Below are positions 1 through 6,271 of a stretch of 7,859 nucleotides of DNA, piece after piece. Source of the stretch: Rhizobium sp. Q54. GTDB lineage: Bacteria; Pseudomonadota; Alphaproteobacteria; Rickettsiales; UBA1997. The stretch is from NCBI GenBank assembly GCA_945865855.1, contig CAMBES010000062.1, positions 1 to 7,859 on the forward strand. The letters run 5' to 3'. Position 1 is the stretch's first letter; each line of letters starts with the position of its first letter. Below the pieces are notes generated by a model that was given only the letters and a program-made list of their open reading frames with translations, searched no databases and had not been told where the DNA came from. The position numbers were made by a program, and so were the translations under genes.

Positions 1-395
1 AGCGAGGCTTCGTAATATCCGGTAAATAGTCCTGTGCCTTTCCCTGCACGGGTTTCAACGGCAAAAGGTCGAAACCAATTTTCAAAAAAATTCTTGGTTT
101 GACTGTTGCTCATGCTCTTAATGAGATCAGCAATATCGCAAACATCACGAAAATCGCCAACGCGAATATCGCCAATCTGCCCGCCAATCAAGCGACTCTG
201 CGGCATTTTAGCAAATTTATTGCAGGAATGCATCAAGGCCTGCAATGCTTTTTTGTGATCGTCATTTTCCCAATTATTCAACTGAGCAAAATCAACTTGT
301 GTAAGGCGCACATCGCCCTTGCCGGTAATTGAAACTTGCTTCGAAAAAAGGCAGGAAGAAAGAAGAAGAATTAATGCTAGTGCGAAGCGCGGCAT
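1..395 (-). CDS. mltA: MltA-type membrane-bound lytic murein transglycosylase, N-terminal part (runs off left edge)
   Basis: Seen: a minus-strand reading frame opens at ATG 395-393 and stays open for 131 codons to the window edge, so the C-terminal part is missing. Residues 1-15 form a lipoprotein signal: MPRF, a run of A/L/I, then the lipobox LSSC with the lipidated Cys at 15. Near the edge (about residues 115-131) is ETRAGKGTGLFTGYYEAS, matching the conserved TGYYEP-type core of MltA. Known for the family: MltA is an outer-membrane lipoprotein that cleaves the MurNAc-GlcNAc bond of peptidoglycan and forms 1,6-anhydro-MurNAc; its catalytic aspartate lies in the C-terminal half, outside this window. 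The start is fixed by the signal peptide; there is no Shine-Dalgarno, and the ATG is preceded directly by one arm of an inverted repeat shared with divergent ychF. Family assignment is fairly sure; activity cannot be judged from this fragment. Confidence 0.85.
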   Translation of the reverse strand, partial: MPRFALALILLLSSCLFSKQVSITGKGDVRLTQVDFAQLNNWENDDHKKALQALMHSCNKFAKMPQSRLIGGQIGDIRVGDFRDVCDIADLIKSMSNSQTKNFFENWFRPFAVETRAGKGTGLFTGYYEAS

Positions 396-400
396 ATTTA

Positions 401-463
401 GATTTTTGATTTTAGATTTCTGATTTTAGGGTGCCCTGAATCTCAAATCTAAAATCAAAAATC
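401..463. repeat. Perfect 19-nt inverted repeat in the mltA/ychF divergent spacer
   Basis: The left arm at 401-419 (gatttttgattttagattt) and right arm at 445-463 (aaatctaaaatcaaaaatc) are exact reverse complements, separated by 25 nt. The arms point at the two start codons: the same 19 bases lie 5 nt before the mltA ATG on the minus strand and 8 nt before the ychF ATG on the plus strand. Each arm contains TAAAAT (5 of 6 to a sigma70 -10 box; plus strand 450-455, minus strand 414-409). A mirror-image pair of divergent promoters with very short leaders is therefore possible, but no convincing -35 box is visible. The dyad could instead be an operator or a cruciform. The repeat is certain; its function is inference. 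Confidence 0.9.
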
Positions 464-471
464 AAAAACTA

Positions 472-1569
472 ATGTCTCTTCAATGCGGAATCGTCGGACT
501 TCCTAACGTCGGCAAATCAACTTTATTTAATGCGCTTACTCAAACTGCCGCGGCGCAGGCGGCGAATTATCCGTTCTGCACGATTGAGCCAAATATCGGT
601 CGCGTGAATGTTCCCGATGAGAGGATGGAAAAATTGGCGAAGATCGCTGGCTCACAAGAATTAATCCCGGCGCAAATTGAATTTGTCGACATTGCCGGAA
701 TCGTACGTGGAGCCAGTAAAGGCGAAGGTTTGGGTAATAAATTTCTTTCGCACATTCGTGAAGTTGATGCGATTATCAACGTCGTGCGTTGCTTTGAAGA
801 TGAAAATATTACTCACGTTGAAGGTTTGGTTGACCCAATGCGCGACATCGAATTAATTCAGCTTGAGCTCATTATCGCCGATCTCGAAAGTTTAGAAAAA
901 AGAATTCCAACGATGGAAAAAAAGGCGAAACAAGAAAAAGAAATCGCTGCCCAAGTTGAAATCGCCAAACGCGTAATTGAAGTTTTAAAAGAAGGTAAAG
1001 CGGCGCGTTCAGTAGAAATAAAATCGGAAGAAGAAGCGAAAATTCTACGTGAGTTGCAGCTAATCAGCTCTAAGCCACAACTCTTTGTCTGTAACTTGAA
1101 AGAAAACGAACTTTCTGGAAATAAAAATTCTAAAAAAGTCGAAGAATTCTGCGTCGCAAATGGTTACAAAGTTTTAAAAATCTGCGCACAAATTGAGGCA
1201 GAAGTTGCATCACTTGAAACCGAAGAAGAGAAAAAAGAATTTTTAGAATCAGTCGGACTCAACGAAACCGGACTCGCGCAAATCATCAGAAATTCTTATT
1301 CACTTTTAGAGTTAATAACCTTCTTCACCGTTGGCCCAAAAGAATGCCACGCCTGGACTCTAAAAAAAGGCAGCTCTGCCCCAAAAGCCGCGGGCGTAAT
1401 TCACACTGATTTCGAAAAAGGTTTCATTCGCGCCGAAACAATTTCTTACCCCGATTACATTTCTTGTAACGGTGAAGAAGGCGCAAAGAACGCAGGAAAA
1501 TTAAGGCTCGAAGGTAAGGAATACGTCACGCAAGATGGGGACGTGTTTCACTTTAGGTTCAATGTTTAG
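472..1569 (+). CDS. ychF: Redox-regulated ribosome-associated ATPase YchF (Obg family, OLA1-like)
   Basis: The 365-residue product matches the usual YchF length of about 363. Seen: P-loop GLPNVGKST at 9-17, the Walker B/G3 element DIAG at 73-76 followed by the glycine-rich IVRGASKGEGLGNKF segment, and NLKE at 208-211 in place of the GTPase motif NKxD. That change is the hallmark of YchF/OLA1 and explains their preference for ATP over GTP. Residues about 126-200 form the charged coiled-coil insertion, and about 281-364 the C-terminal TGS domain ending DGDVFHFRFNV. Known: YchF binds ribosomes and is linked to stress responses and regulation of translation. The ATG at 472 places the P-loop at the normal distance from the N-terminus. 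No Shine-Dalgarno is visible; the preceding bases belong to the inverted repeat. The small ORF and coq7 downstream, after a 39-nt gap, may be co-transcribed. Confidence 0.97.
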   Translation: MSLQCGIVGLPNVGKSTLFNALTQTAAAQAANYPFCTIEPNIGRVNVPDERMEKLAKIAGSQELIPAQIEFVDIAGIVRGASKGEGLGNKFLSHIREVDAIINVVRCFEDENITHVEGLVDPMRDIELIQLELIIADLESLEKRIPTMEKKAKQEKEIAAQVEIAKRVIEVLKEGKAARSVEIKSEEEAKILRELQLISSKPQLFVCNLKENELSGNKNSKKVEEFCVANGYKVLKICAQIEAEVASLETEEEKKEFLESVGLNETGLAQIIRNSYSLLELITFFTVGPKECHAWTLKKGSSAPKAAGVIHTDFEKGFIRAETISYPDYISCNGEEGAKNAGKLRLEGKEYVTQDGDVFHFRFNV

Positions 1570-1608
1570 ACCTGTGCAATTTTTTGTTAATGATTAATAA
1601 ATCTGATT

Positions 1609-1704
1609 ATGAGCGAACCAGAAGATGTCAAAAAACATGGTAAAACACTGCTAAATCCAATCGCCAAAGCTTTAGTAGCAAGATTTCCTAAAATGGAAAA
1701 ATGA
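1609..1704 (+). CDS. Small ORF of 31 codons, overlapping the coq7 start; unknown function
   Basis: An ATG at 1609 opens a 31-codon frame (begins MSEPEDVKKHGK, ends ARFPKMEK) that stops with TGA at 1702-1704. That stop overlaps the coq7 ATG at 1701 in an ATGA junction, the usual arrangement for translational coupling. The peptide begins acidic and continues as a basic, possibly amphipathic helix; it has no signal peptide or long hydrophobic segment. There is no clear Shine-Dalgarno upstream, but that is true of most genes here. It may be a genuine microprotein, a leader peptide that helps ribosomes reach coq7, or a remnant of a longer gene; the stretch LLNPIAKALVARF would suit an N-terminal helix of a larger protein. 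I do not recognise the family, and chance occurrence cannot be excluded. Confidence 0.45.
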   Translation: MSEPEDVKKHGKTLLNPIAKALVARFPKMEK

Positions 1705-2237
1705 AAATAAAAATGATTAGCAATCAAAAGAAAATTCACGAAATCATCCGCGTCAATCACGCTGGAGAATTTGGCGCGAAGGTGATTTACGCTGGGCAAA
1801 TAGCCGCGCTGAAATTAAAAAAAGATCACAAGACGTTGAAAATTGTTGAGCACATGAAAGAGCAGGAAGATGTGCATTTCGATTATTTTGATGCGGAAAT
1901 TAGGAAGAAAAAAATTCGTCCGACGGTGATGCAACCAGTGTGGAGAATTGGCGGATTCGCGCTCGGATTTTTCACCGCTTTACTCGACAAACGTGCGGCA
2001 ATGGCCTGCACAACAGCAGTCGAAGAGGTGATTGATGAGCATTACAAATCTCAGCTAAACACACTCGAAAAAGAAGAAGAACTCAAAACTAAAATCGAAA
2101 AATTTTGTTCTGAAGAATTAGAACATCGCGACATCGGCTACGAAAATAAAGCTGCAGAACTTAGTTATTTTAAACCGCTGACCGGCTTCATCAAAGCGAC
2201 AACAAGATTCGCAATCGCAGTTTCAAAAAGAATTTAA
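1701..2237 (+). CDS. coq7: 3-demethoxyubiquinol hydroxylase (Coq7-type di-iron monooxygenase)
   Basis: The 178-residue product carries the Coq7 signature IRVNHAGEFGAKVIYAGQ at about 16-33. Candidate di-iron ligands lie in the expected order and spacing: E23 (HAGEFG), E56 and H59 (ExxH in the second helix), E108 (VEEVIDEHY) and E139/H142 (EELEH). Known: Coq7 is a ferritin-like four-helix-bundle enzyme that hydroxylates 3-demethoxyubiquinol, the penultimate step of ubiquinone synthesis, at the inner membrane and using O2. The hydrophobic stretch around 80-95 (WRIGGFALGFFTALL) would be the membrane-facing helix. The ATG at 1701 is chosen because it overlaps the preceding small ORF; an in-frame ATG at 1713 would lose only four residues. 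The gene implies aerobic respiration with ubiquinone. No other coq gene is in the window, and no good terminator follows before the convergent operon. Confidence 0.95.
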   Translation: MKIKMISNQKKIHEIIRVNHAGEFGAKVIYAGQIAALKLKKDHKTLKIVEHMKEQEDVHFDYFDAEIRKKKIRPTVMQPVWRIGGFALGFFTALLDKRAAMACTTAVEEVIDEHYKSQLNTLEKEEELKTKIEKFCSEELEHRDIGYENKAAELSYFKPLTGFIKATTRFAIAVSKRI

Positions 2238-2276
2238 TTTCGCAGGTCGAGCGAAGTTGCGACCAAAAAATTTCAC

Positions 2277-2313
2277 GCAATAAAAAGGCGCGGCCCCCAA
2301 TGGAACCACGCCT
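2277..2313 (-). terminator. Intrinsic terminator of the tsaD-tatC-histone-like operon
   Basis: On the minus strand AGGCGTGG (2313-2306) pairs with CCGCGCCT (2293-2286), giving an 8-bp GC-rich stem with one G-U pair and a 12-nt loop, followed at once by TTTTTATTG. It lies 37 nt past the stop of the histone-like gene. On the plus strand the same hairpin is followed by cttattacttttta, less clean, so it may also stop transcription coming from coq7. Confidence 0.8.
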
Positions 2314-2349
2314 CTTATTACTTTTTAGATTTTTTACTTATCCAGAAAG

Positions 2350-2535
2350 TTACTTCTTTTTAGCAACTGGCTTTTTAGCAACTACTTTTTTTACGACTGC
2401 TTTTTTAGCAACTGGCTTTTTAGCAACGACTTTTTTTACAACTGCTTTTTTAGCGACGACTTTTTTAACAACTGCTTTTTTAGCAACTGGCTTTTTAGCA
2501 ACGACTTTTTTCGCGACTGTTTTTTTAGCAACCAT
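2350..2535 (-). CDS. Lysine-rich histone H1-like protein of pentapeptide repeats
   Basis: The 61-residue product is Met followed by twelve pentapeptides of the form V(A/V)KK(A/V/P/T/K). It has 25 lysines, 19 valines, 12 alanines, 3 prolines, one threonine, and no acidic or aromatic residue. Such composition is known from the tail of eukaryotic histone H1 and from bacterial H1-like proteins (chlamydial Hc1/Hc2, Bordetella BpH1, Pseudomonas AlgP), so DNA binding or nucleoid compaction is the likely role; this rests on composition, not on a folded domain. The ATG is 5 nt after the tatC stop and a terminator follows, so it is the last gene of the tsaD-tatC operon. No Shine-Dalgarno is visible, suggesting reinitiation after tatC. 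The opposite strand is also open here, but its product is a hydrophobic artefact of the repeat. That it is a real gene is likely though not certain. Confidence 0.8.
   Translation of the reverse strand: MVAKKTVAKKVVAKKPVAKKAVVKKVVAKKAVVKKVVAKKPVAKKAVVKKVVAKKPVAKKK
2353..2532 (-). repeat. Twelve tandem 15-bp units encoding the VAKKx pentapeptides
   Basis: The whole coding sequence after the start codon is a degenerate 15-bp tandem repeat, 12 units and 180 bp, with a higher-order order of VAKKP, VAKKA, VVKKV and VAKK seen repeatedly. Lysine pairs appear as poly-A runs on the coding strand. Unit gain or loss by slippage would keep the frame, so length variation between strains is expected (inference). 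Confidence 0.9.
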
Positions 2536-2540
2536 GATAA

Positions 2541-3266
2541 TTATTTATTAAATTTTTGACCAATGAGAATAGTAATTTCGAAGAGTAAGATCAACAAAAC
2601 CGCTAAACTCAGCTGACTCACAACGTCAGGTGGGGTAAGGATCGCAGCCACCACAAAGATGATTACAATCCAATATCTTCTCTTACGTCTTAAGTCATTG
2701 GCCGACAACAAACCAAGTTTGATTAATAAAAGCAACAAGATTGGAAATTGAAATGCGACACCGAATCCGAGTAGTAAATTTTCTACAAAATTTAGGTACT
2801 CACTCAACCTTGTTTCGAGTTGAATTGAAAAACTCGATGAGCCTACGAGACCTTGAGTTTCAAAGCTCGCGAAGAATTGCAAAGCGATTGGCAAAATAAA
2901 AAAATACGCAAAAATTGCGCCGCATAAAAATAAAAATGGAGAGAAAAAAAAGATCAAAAGAATATTTTTTTTCTCATTTTTGTAGAGAGCTGGCGACAGA
3001 AAAAGATAAATTTCCGAAAGAAAAATTGGCGCAGAAAAAAATAATGCCGAAGAAAAAGAAAGTTTTAAATAGGTCACGAAGGCTTCAGCGGGGCTGGTGT
3101 AGATGAGTTTACGATTTTGTTGATTTGAAATTTCTACGAATGGTCGCAAAAGAATTTCATAAATTTCTTGCGCAGAAAAATAACAAAAAACAAAAGCGGC
3201 ACAGAAAAAAATTACTGAAAAAATTACGCGCTGACGAAGTTCGCGAAGATGTTGTTGAAGTGTCAT
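2541..3266 (-). CDS. tatC: Twin-arginine translocase subunit TatC
   Basis: The product is 241 residues from the ATG at 3266-3264, close to the usual 240-260. Seen: the amphipathic N-terminus MTLQQHLRELRQR; about six membrane segments (roughly 14-31, 63-88, 101-126, 158-183, 198-212 and 216-235); SPALYKNEKK at 91-100; and TPPD at 211-214. E9, E98 and D214 correspond to the conserved E15, E103 and D211 of E. coli TatC. Known: TatC recognises twin-arginine signal peptides at the inner membrane and, with TatA/TatB, exports folded proteins. I prefer the 3266 start because ATG and the tsaD TGA form an ATGA overlap and it gives the standard N-terminus; an in-frame ATG at 3281 would add MGINV and a 19-nt overlap. 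tatA and tatB are not in the window. The tsaD-tatC-histone-like order indicates one transcript. Confidence 0.95.
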   Translation of the reverse strand: MTLQQHLRELRQRVIFSVIFFCAAFVFCYFSAQEIYEILLRPFVEISNQQNRKLIYTSPAEAFVTYLKLSFSSALFFSAPIFLSEIYLFLSPALYKNEKKNILLIFFFSPFLFLCGAIFAYFFILPIALQFFASFETQGLVGSSSFSIQLETRLSEYLNFVENLLLGFGVAFQFPILLLLLIKLGLLSANDLRRKRRYWIVIIFVVAAILTPPDVVSQLSLAVLLILLFEITILIGQKFNK

Positions 3267-4327
3267 GACGTTAATTCCCATCTTGCTTTTGGTTTAAAAT
3301 TTAAGTCGTCGACAAAGCCTGATTTTAATTTTTCTACTCCTGCCCAAGCGACCATCGCGGCATTGTCGGTGCAAAGATTAATTGGTGGAGTGATTATTTT
3401 CATTTGATGTTCAGAAGCCCAATTCTCTAGGCACGAAACGATGTAGCGATTTGCAGCAACACCGCCGGCAATTACTAAATTTTTTGTCTGCTGTTGTTTG
3501 TCGGCGAGAATATTATTCAATCTATTCAAAATTATTTCGCAGACAATTCGTTGGAAAGATGCGCAAATATCGGCGCGATCTTTTTCATTTAATTTTTGTG
3601 GCGAGGTGAAGTGAGAAAAACTTTCGCCAACTAATTTTTCCACTTCGCGACGCACTGCAGTTTTCAATCCAGAAAAGGAAAAAGCGAAACGATGTGCTGC
3701 ATCTTTTGAATCAAGAAGTGGACGAGAAAATTTAAAACGATTTTCGTCACCTTGCTGCGCGAGCTTTTCTACTGCTGGCCCGCCAGGATAAGGCAATCCA
3801 ACCATTTGTGCGATTTTATCAAAGGCTTCACCGAGGGCGTCATCAATTGTTTCGCCAAGTTTTTCGTAATTACCAACTCCGCGCGCAAATAAAATTTGAC
3901 AATGTCCGCCGGAAATTAAGAGCAGCAAATAAGGAAATTCTAACCCATTGGCTAAATCGCTAGTTAGTCGCGCAGTTAACGCGTGAGCCTCCAAATGATT
4001 CACCGCCAGAAAAGGTTTTTGGAATACAGAGGCTAAAGTTTTTGCCGCCATCATTCCAACAATTACTCCGCCAATTAAACCTGGACCAGAAGTTGCCGCG
4101 AAGCCATCAATCTCTTCTAATTTTAAATTTGCTTCCTTGAGCGCCTGCAAAATCAACACATCCAGAATTTCCACGTGACCACGCGCTGCAAGCTCAGGGA
4201 TCACCCCGCCATATTTTTTATGCAGTTCAATTTGTGAGTTAAGTGCGTGCGCCAAAATATTTTTCTGATCATCAACAATCGCAACAGCAGTTTCATCGCA
4301 GGAAGTTTCAATACCGAGAATTTTCAT
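3263..4327 (-). CDS. tsaD: tRNA N6-adenosine threonylcarbamoyltransferase TsaD
   Basis: From the ATG at 4327-4325 the protein has 354 residues and begins MKILGIETSCDETAVAI, the canonical TsaD N-terminus. An in-frame ATG 72 nt upstream (4399) would add 24 residues that match nothing typical, so it is rejected. Seen: metal-binding HLEAH at 111-115 (H111, H115), SGGH at 139-142, DDALGEAFDK at 162-171 with LPYPGGP following, GGVAANR at 288-294 and TDNAAMVAWAG at 320-330 with D321 as the third metal ligand. All key residues are present. Known: TsaD transfers the threonylcarbamoyl group from TC-AMP to A37 of tRNAs reading ANN codons (t6A), working with TsaB and TsaE; neither is in the window. It is the first gene of the minus-strand operon and its TGA overlaps the tatC ATG. 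No clear Shine-Dalgarno is visible. Confidence 0.97.
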   Translation of the reverse strand: MKILGIETSCDETAVAIVDDQKNILAHALNSQIELHKKYGGVIPELAARGHVEILDVLILQALKEANLKLEEIDGFAATSGPGLIGGVIVGMMAAKTLASVFQKPFLAVNHLEAHALTARLTSDLANGLEFPYLLLLISGGHCQILFARGVGNYEKLGETIDDALGEAFDKIAQMVGLPYPGGPAVEKLAQQGDENRFKFSRPLLDSKDAAHRFAFSFSGLKTAVRREVEKLVGESFSHFTSPQKLNEKDRADICASFQRIVCEIILNRLNNILADKQQQTKNLVIAGGVAANRYIVSCLENWASEHQMKIITPPINLCTDNAAMVAWAGVEKLKSGFVDDLNFKPKARWELTS

Positions 4328-4475
4328 GAATCTAAATTCTTTTTTAAAATGGTTTGTGTGAGTGATGTTTTTTATGAGGCTGCGATCTTGGAAGTTCACA
4401 TCAAAGATTTATTGAGTCTTTTGTGCAAACCAAACAGAAAGTAATTAACTAATAACTTCGTAAACTATTTTTTGT

Positions 4476-5120
4476 ATGAAAAAAATTAAGCTTTGTTTGT
4501 TTACCATCATCACAATCGCAATTATGCAATCATGCTCTACAAAGTCAGAAGCTGGATATTATAAGGGTTATGAAATCCCTTCTTATGAGGTTATAAAACG
4601 AGTTGGTGACATCGAGTTTCGAAAATATGAACCAACCTTGGTGGCAGAAGTTGAGGTGAATGGAGATCGAAAAGAAGCCGCAAAAGAAGGATTCATGACT
4701 TTAGCTCGTTATATTTTTGGTAAAAATATAGCCGAGAAAAAAGTGGCAATGACTTCGCCGGTTTCACAAGTTGATGTCTCAGAAAAAGTAGCAATGACTA
4801 GCCCTGTAAATCAAATTTATGAAGGAAAGAAAAAGTGGCTAATTCAATTTGGTATGCCAAAAAAATATAGCCTAGAGAACTTGCCGCGTCCAAAAGATGA
4901 TCGGATTAAATTTAAGTTAACCGAATCAAAAACAGTTATCGCAATTCAATTTCCTGGAATGTGGTCAGATGAGAAATTCAGCAAAAAAAGAGATGAGTTG
5001 AATCGTTTTATTAAAGACCAAAATATTACAACCAAAGGCTCTGAAATTTTAGCATATTACGATGATCCATTCACTTTCCCTTGGAATCGCCGCAATGAAA
5101 TTATTTGGGAAATTAAGTAA
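4476..5120 (+). CDS. SOUL-family heme-binding lipoprotein
   Basis: The 214-residue product starts with a lipoprotein signal: MKKIK, a hydrophobic run, then MQSC with Cys at 20. The body is a SOUL/HBP domain from about 33: YEVIKRVGDIEFRKYEPTLV at the start, the twofold KVAMTSPV motif at 89-96 and 104-111, and the C-terminal signature YYDDPFTFPWNRRNEIIWEI at about 194-213. Known: SOUL/HBP proteins of animals and plants bind heme or porphyrin; bacterial members are common but poorly studied. Inference: a membrane-anchored periplasmic or outer-membrane protein that binds a tetrapyrrole or other hydrophobic ligand. The lipobox has Met rather than Leu at -3, slightly off consensus. The gene is divergent from tsaD; the 148-nt spacer shows no clear promoter. 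The FAD oxidoreductase follows 23 nt after its stop, so the two are probably co-transcribed. Confidence 0.9.
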   Translation: MKKIKLCLFTIITIAIMQSCSTKSEAGYYKGYEIPSYEVIKRVGDIEFRKYEPTLVAEVEVNGDRKEAAKEGFMTLARYIFGKNIAEKKVAMTSPVSQVDVSEKVAMTSPVNQIYEGKKKWLIQFGMPKKYSLENLPRPKDDRIKFKLTESKTVIAIQFPGMWSDEKFSKKRDELNRFIKDQNITTKGSEILAYYDDPFTFPWNRRNEIIWEIK

Positions 5121-5143
5121 CCAAATTACCAAATCATAATACA

Positions 5144-6139
5144 TTGAATAAGACTAGATTAGCGATAATTGGAGCTGGCTTTTCCGGAATTTATCTGGGG
5201 CAAGAATTGCGAAAATTTTTTGAGGTAAAAATTTTCGAAAAATCTCGCGGCTGCGGAGGCAGGATGTCTACTCGCTATTCGGGAAATTTATTATTTGATC
5301 ACGGCGCTCAATATTTTACCGCAGAAAGCGAAGATTTTAAAAAATTTCTCGATCCTTTTATTGCCTCAGGATGCGTCTCTAGATGGCGGGGCGATGTGAT
5401 CACTTTTAAGTCTGGTAACAAAATTGCTTCGCGTCGAAATGAAGAGAGCTATTTTGTTGCTTCTCCAAACATGAACAGTCTTTGCAAAAAACTAGCTGAT
5501 GATCTCGACATTTCTTTGAATAGCGAAGTTGCCCCAATATTAACCAAGCAGAGTGGCGGAAGGCATTTAGAAGATAAAAACGGTAACGATCTTGGTTTTT
5601 ATGACCTTATCATCTCTACAGCTCCAATAGCTCAAACTAAGAATCTTTTTGGTAATCAAATTGCAAAAGATCTCGAGACGCAGACTGTTTTTACTTCACC
5701 TTCTTTCGTTACGATGATTGGTTTTAACCACCAATTAAACTTAGATTGGATTGCTGCCGAAGTTGAAAATTTGCCCATAAAACTAATTAGCTTTAATTCC
5801 AGCAAGCCGGGTCGCAACAAAGATGTGAGTTGTTTTGTGGTTCATTCGCAAGATGAATGGGCTTCAGAGCATTTAGAGGATGATGTTTTAAGTGTTGAAA
5901 AAGTTTTGGTAAAAAACTTTGAAGACCTAACAGGAATTTCTTGCGAAAAAGCTGATTACATAAGCACTCATCGTTGGCGTTATGCCTCGTCTAATAATTC
6001 TAAAAAAGTTGAGCCATTCTTTGATAATGATCTTGGGCTTGGAGCTACAGGAGATTGGGTTTGCGGCTCTAAAATTGAAGATGTTTGGCTTTCGGCAAAA
6101 AAACTATCTCAACTCATAAAAGCAAAAAATTTACAGTAG
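5144..6139 (+). CDS. NAD(P)/FAD-dependent amine-oxidase-like oxidoreductase (renalase-like)
   Basis: The 331-residue product has a Rossmann FAD-binding start: LAIIGAGFSGIYLGQEL with GxGxxG at 10-15, the ribose-binding acid E32 in KIFEKS, then GCGGRMSTR at 36-44 and FDHGAQYF at 51-58. The C-terminus has HRWRYA and GDWVCGSKIEDVWLSA, the second FAD-contact motif of this family. Length and motifs match the single-domain oxidoreductases related to renalase and to amine or protoporphyrinogen oxidases. Substrate is unknown; no signal peptide is seen, so it is cytoplasmic. No ATG lies near the N-terminus: TTG at 5144 is the only reasonable start, nine codons before the GxGxxG, and the frame is open upstream only to 5117. 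It follows the SOUL gene by 23 nt, which suggests a joint redox or heme-related role; this is inference from position. It converges on the gene to its right. Confidence 0.88.
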   Translation: MNKTRLAIIGAGFSGIYLGQELRKFFEVKIFEKSRGCGGRMSTRYSGNLLFDHGAQYFTAESEDFKKFLDPFIASGCVSRWRGDVITFKSGNKIASRRNEESYFVASPNMNSLCKKLADDLDISLNSEVAPILTKQSGGRHLEDKNGNDLGFYDLIISTAPIAQTKNLFGNQIAKDLETQTVFTSPSFVTMIGFNHQLNLDWIAAEVENLPIKLISFNSSKPGRNKDVSCFVVHSQDEWASEHLEDDVLSVEKVLVKNFEDLTGISCEKADYISTHRWRYASSNNSKKVEPFFDNDLGLGATGDWVCGSKIEDVWLSAKKLSQLIKAKNLQ

Positions 6140-6189
6140 CAGAATTGACCTCGCCATGAACTCGGTTGAAAAATTCTCAACAGCAAAAC

Positions 6190-6214
6190 GCCACTAAAGC
6201 TTTTTATTAGTGGC
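6190..6214. terminator. Hairpin between convergent genes, probable weak bidirectional terminator
   Basis: GCCACTAA (6190-6197) and TTAGTGGC (6207-6214) form a perfect 8-bp stem with a 9-nt loop, located between the stop codons of two convergent genes. On the minus strand it is followed by GTTTTGCTG, a short T-run, so it suits the right-hand gene best. On the plus strand no T-run follows. The position supports a terminator; the weak tails lower confidence. Confidence 0.6.
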
Positions 6215-6271
6215 TCGACGATAGGTTGTTGCGAAGATATTTGATAAAATTCTTATCCAAGAAATCAGAAT

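Noticed and set aside
99..332. Plus-strand ORF of 77 codons opposite mltA
   Set aside because: It lies antisense to a frame with a lipoprotein signal and the MltA TGYYE motif; its own product has no recognisable features.
567..779. Minus-strand ORF inside ychF
   Set aside because: It is antisense to the G-domain motifs of ychF; a shadow frame.
1587..1799. Minus-strand ORF across the small ORF and the coq7 start
   Set aside because: It overlaps the conserved N-terminal coq7 motif on the other strand and has no family features.
2245..2264. Dyad GGTCG...CGACC after coq7 considered as the coq7 terminator
   Set aside because: The stem is only 5 bp and is followed by A-rich, not T-rich, sequence on the plus strand; competing pairings with TTCGC/GCGAA exist.
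2300..2551. Plus-strand ORF with FLATGFLATTFF repeats
   Set aside because: It is the complement of the lysine-rich pentapeptide gene. The repeat keeps all frames open, and the hydrophobic product is an artefact. The minus-strand frame sits in an operon with a terminator.
4328..4399. 24-codon N-terminal extension of TsaD
   Set aside because: The canonical TsaD N-terminus MKILGIETSCDE starts at 4327; the extension resembles no TsaD sequence and lies in the divergent spacer.
4400..4475. Promoter search between tsaD and the SOUL gene
   Set aside because: TTGTGC at 4421 and TAATTA or TTAACT near 4442-4450 have poor match or spacing; no promoter call is justified.
6165..6181. Small GTTGA/TCAAC hairpin after the oxidoreductase gene
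   Set aside because: A 5-bp AT-rich stem with no T-run is too weak; the 8-bp hairpin at 6190-6214 is the better terminator candidate.
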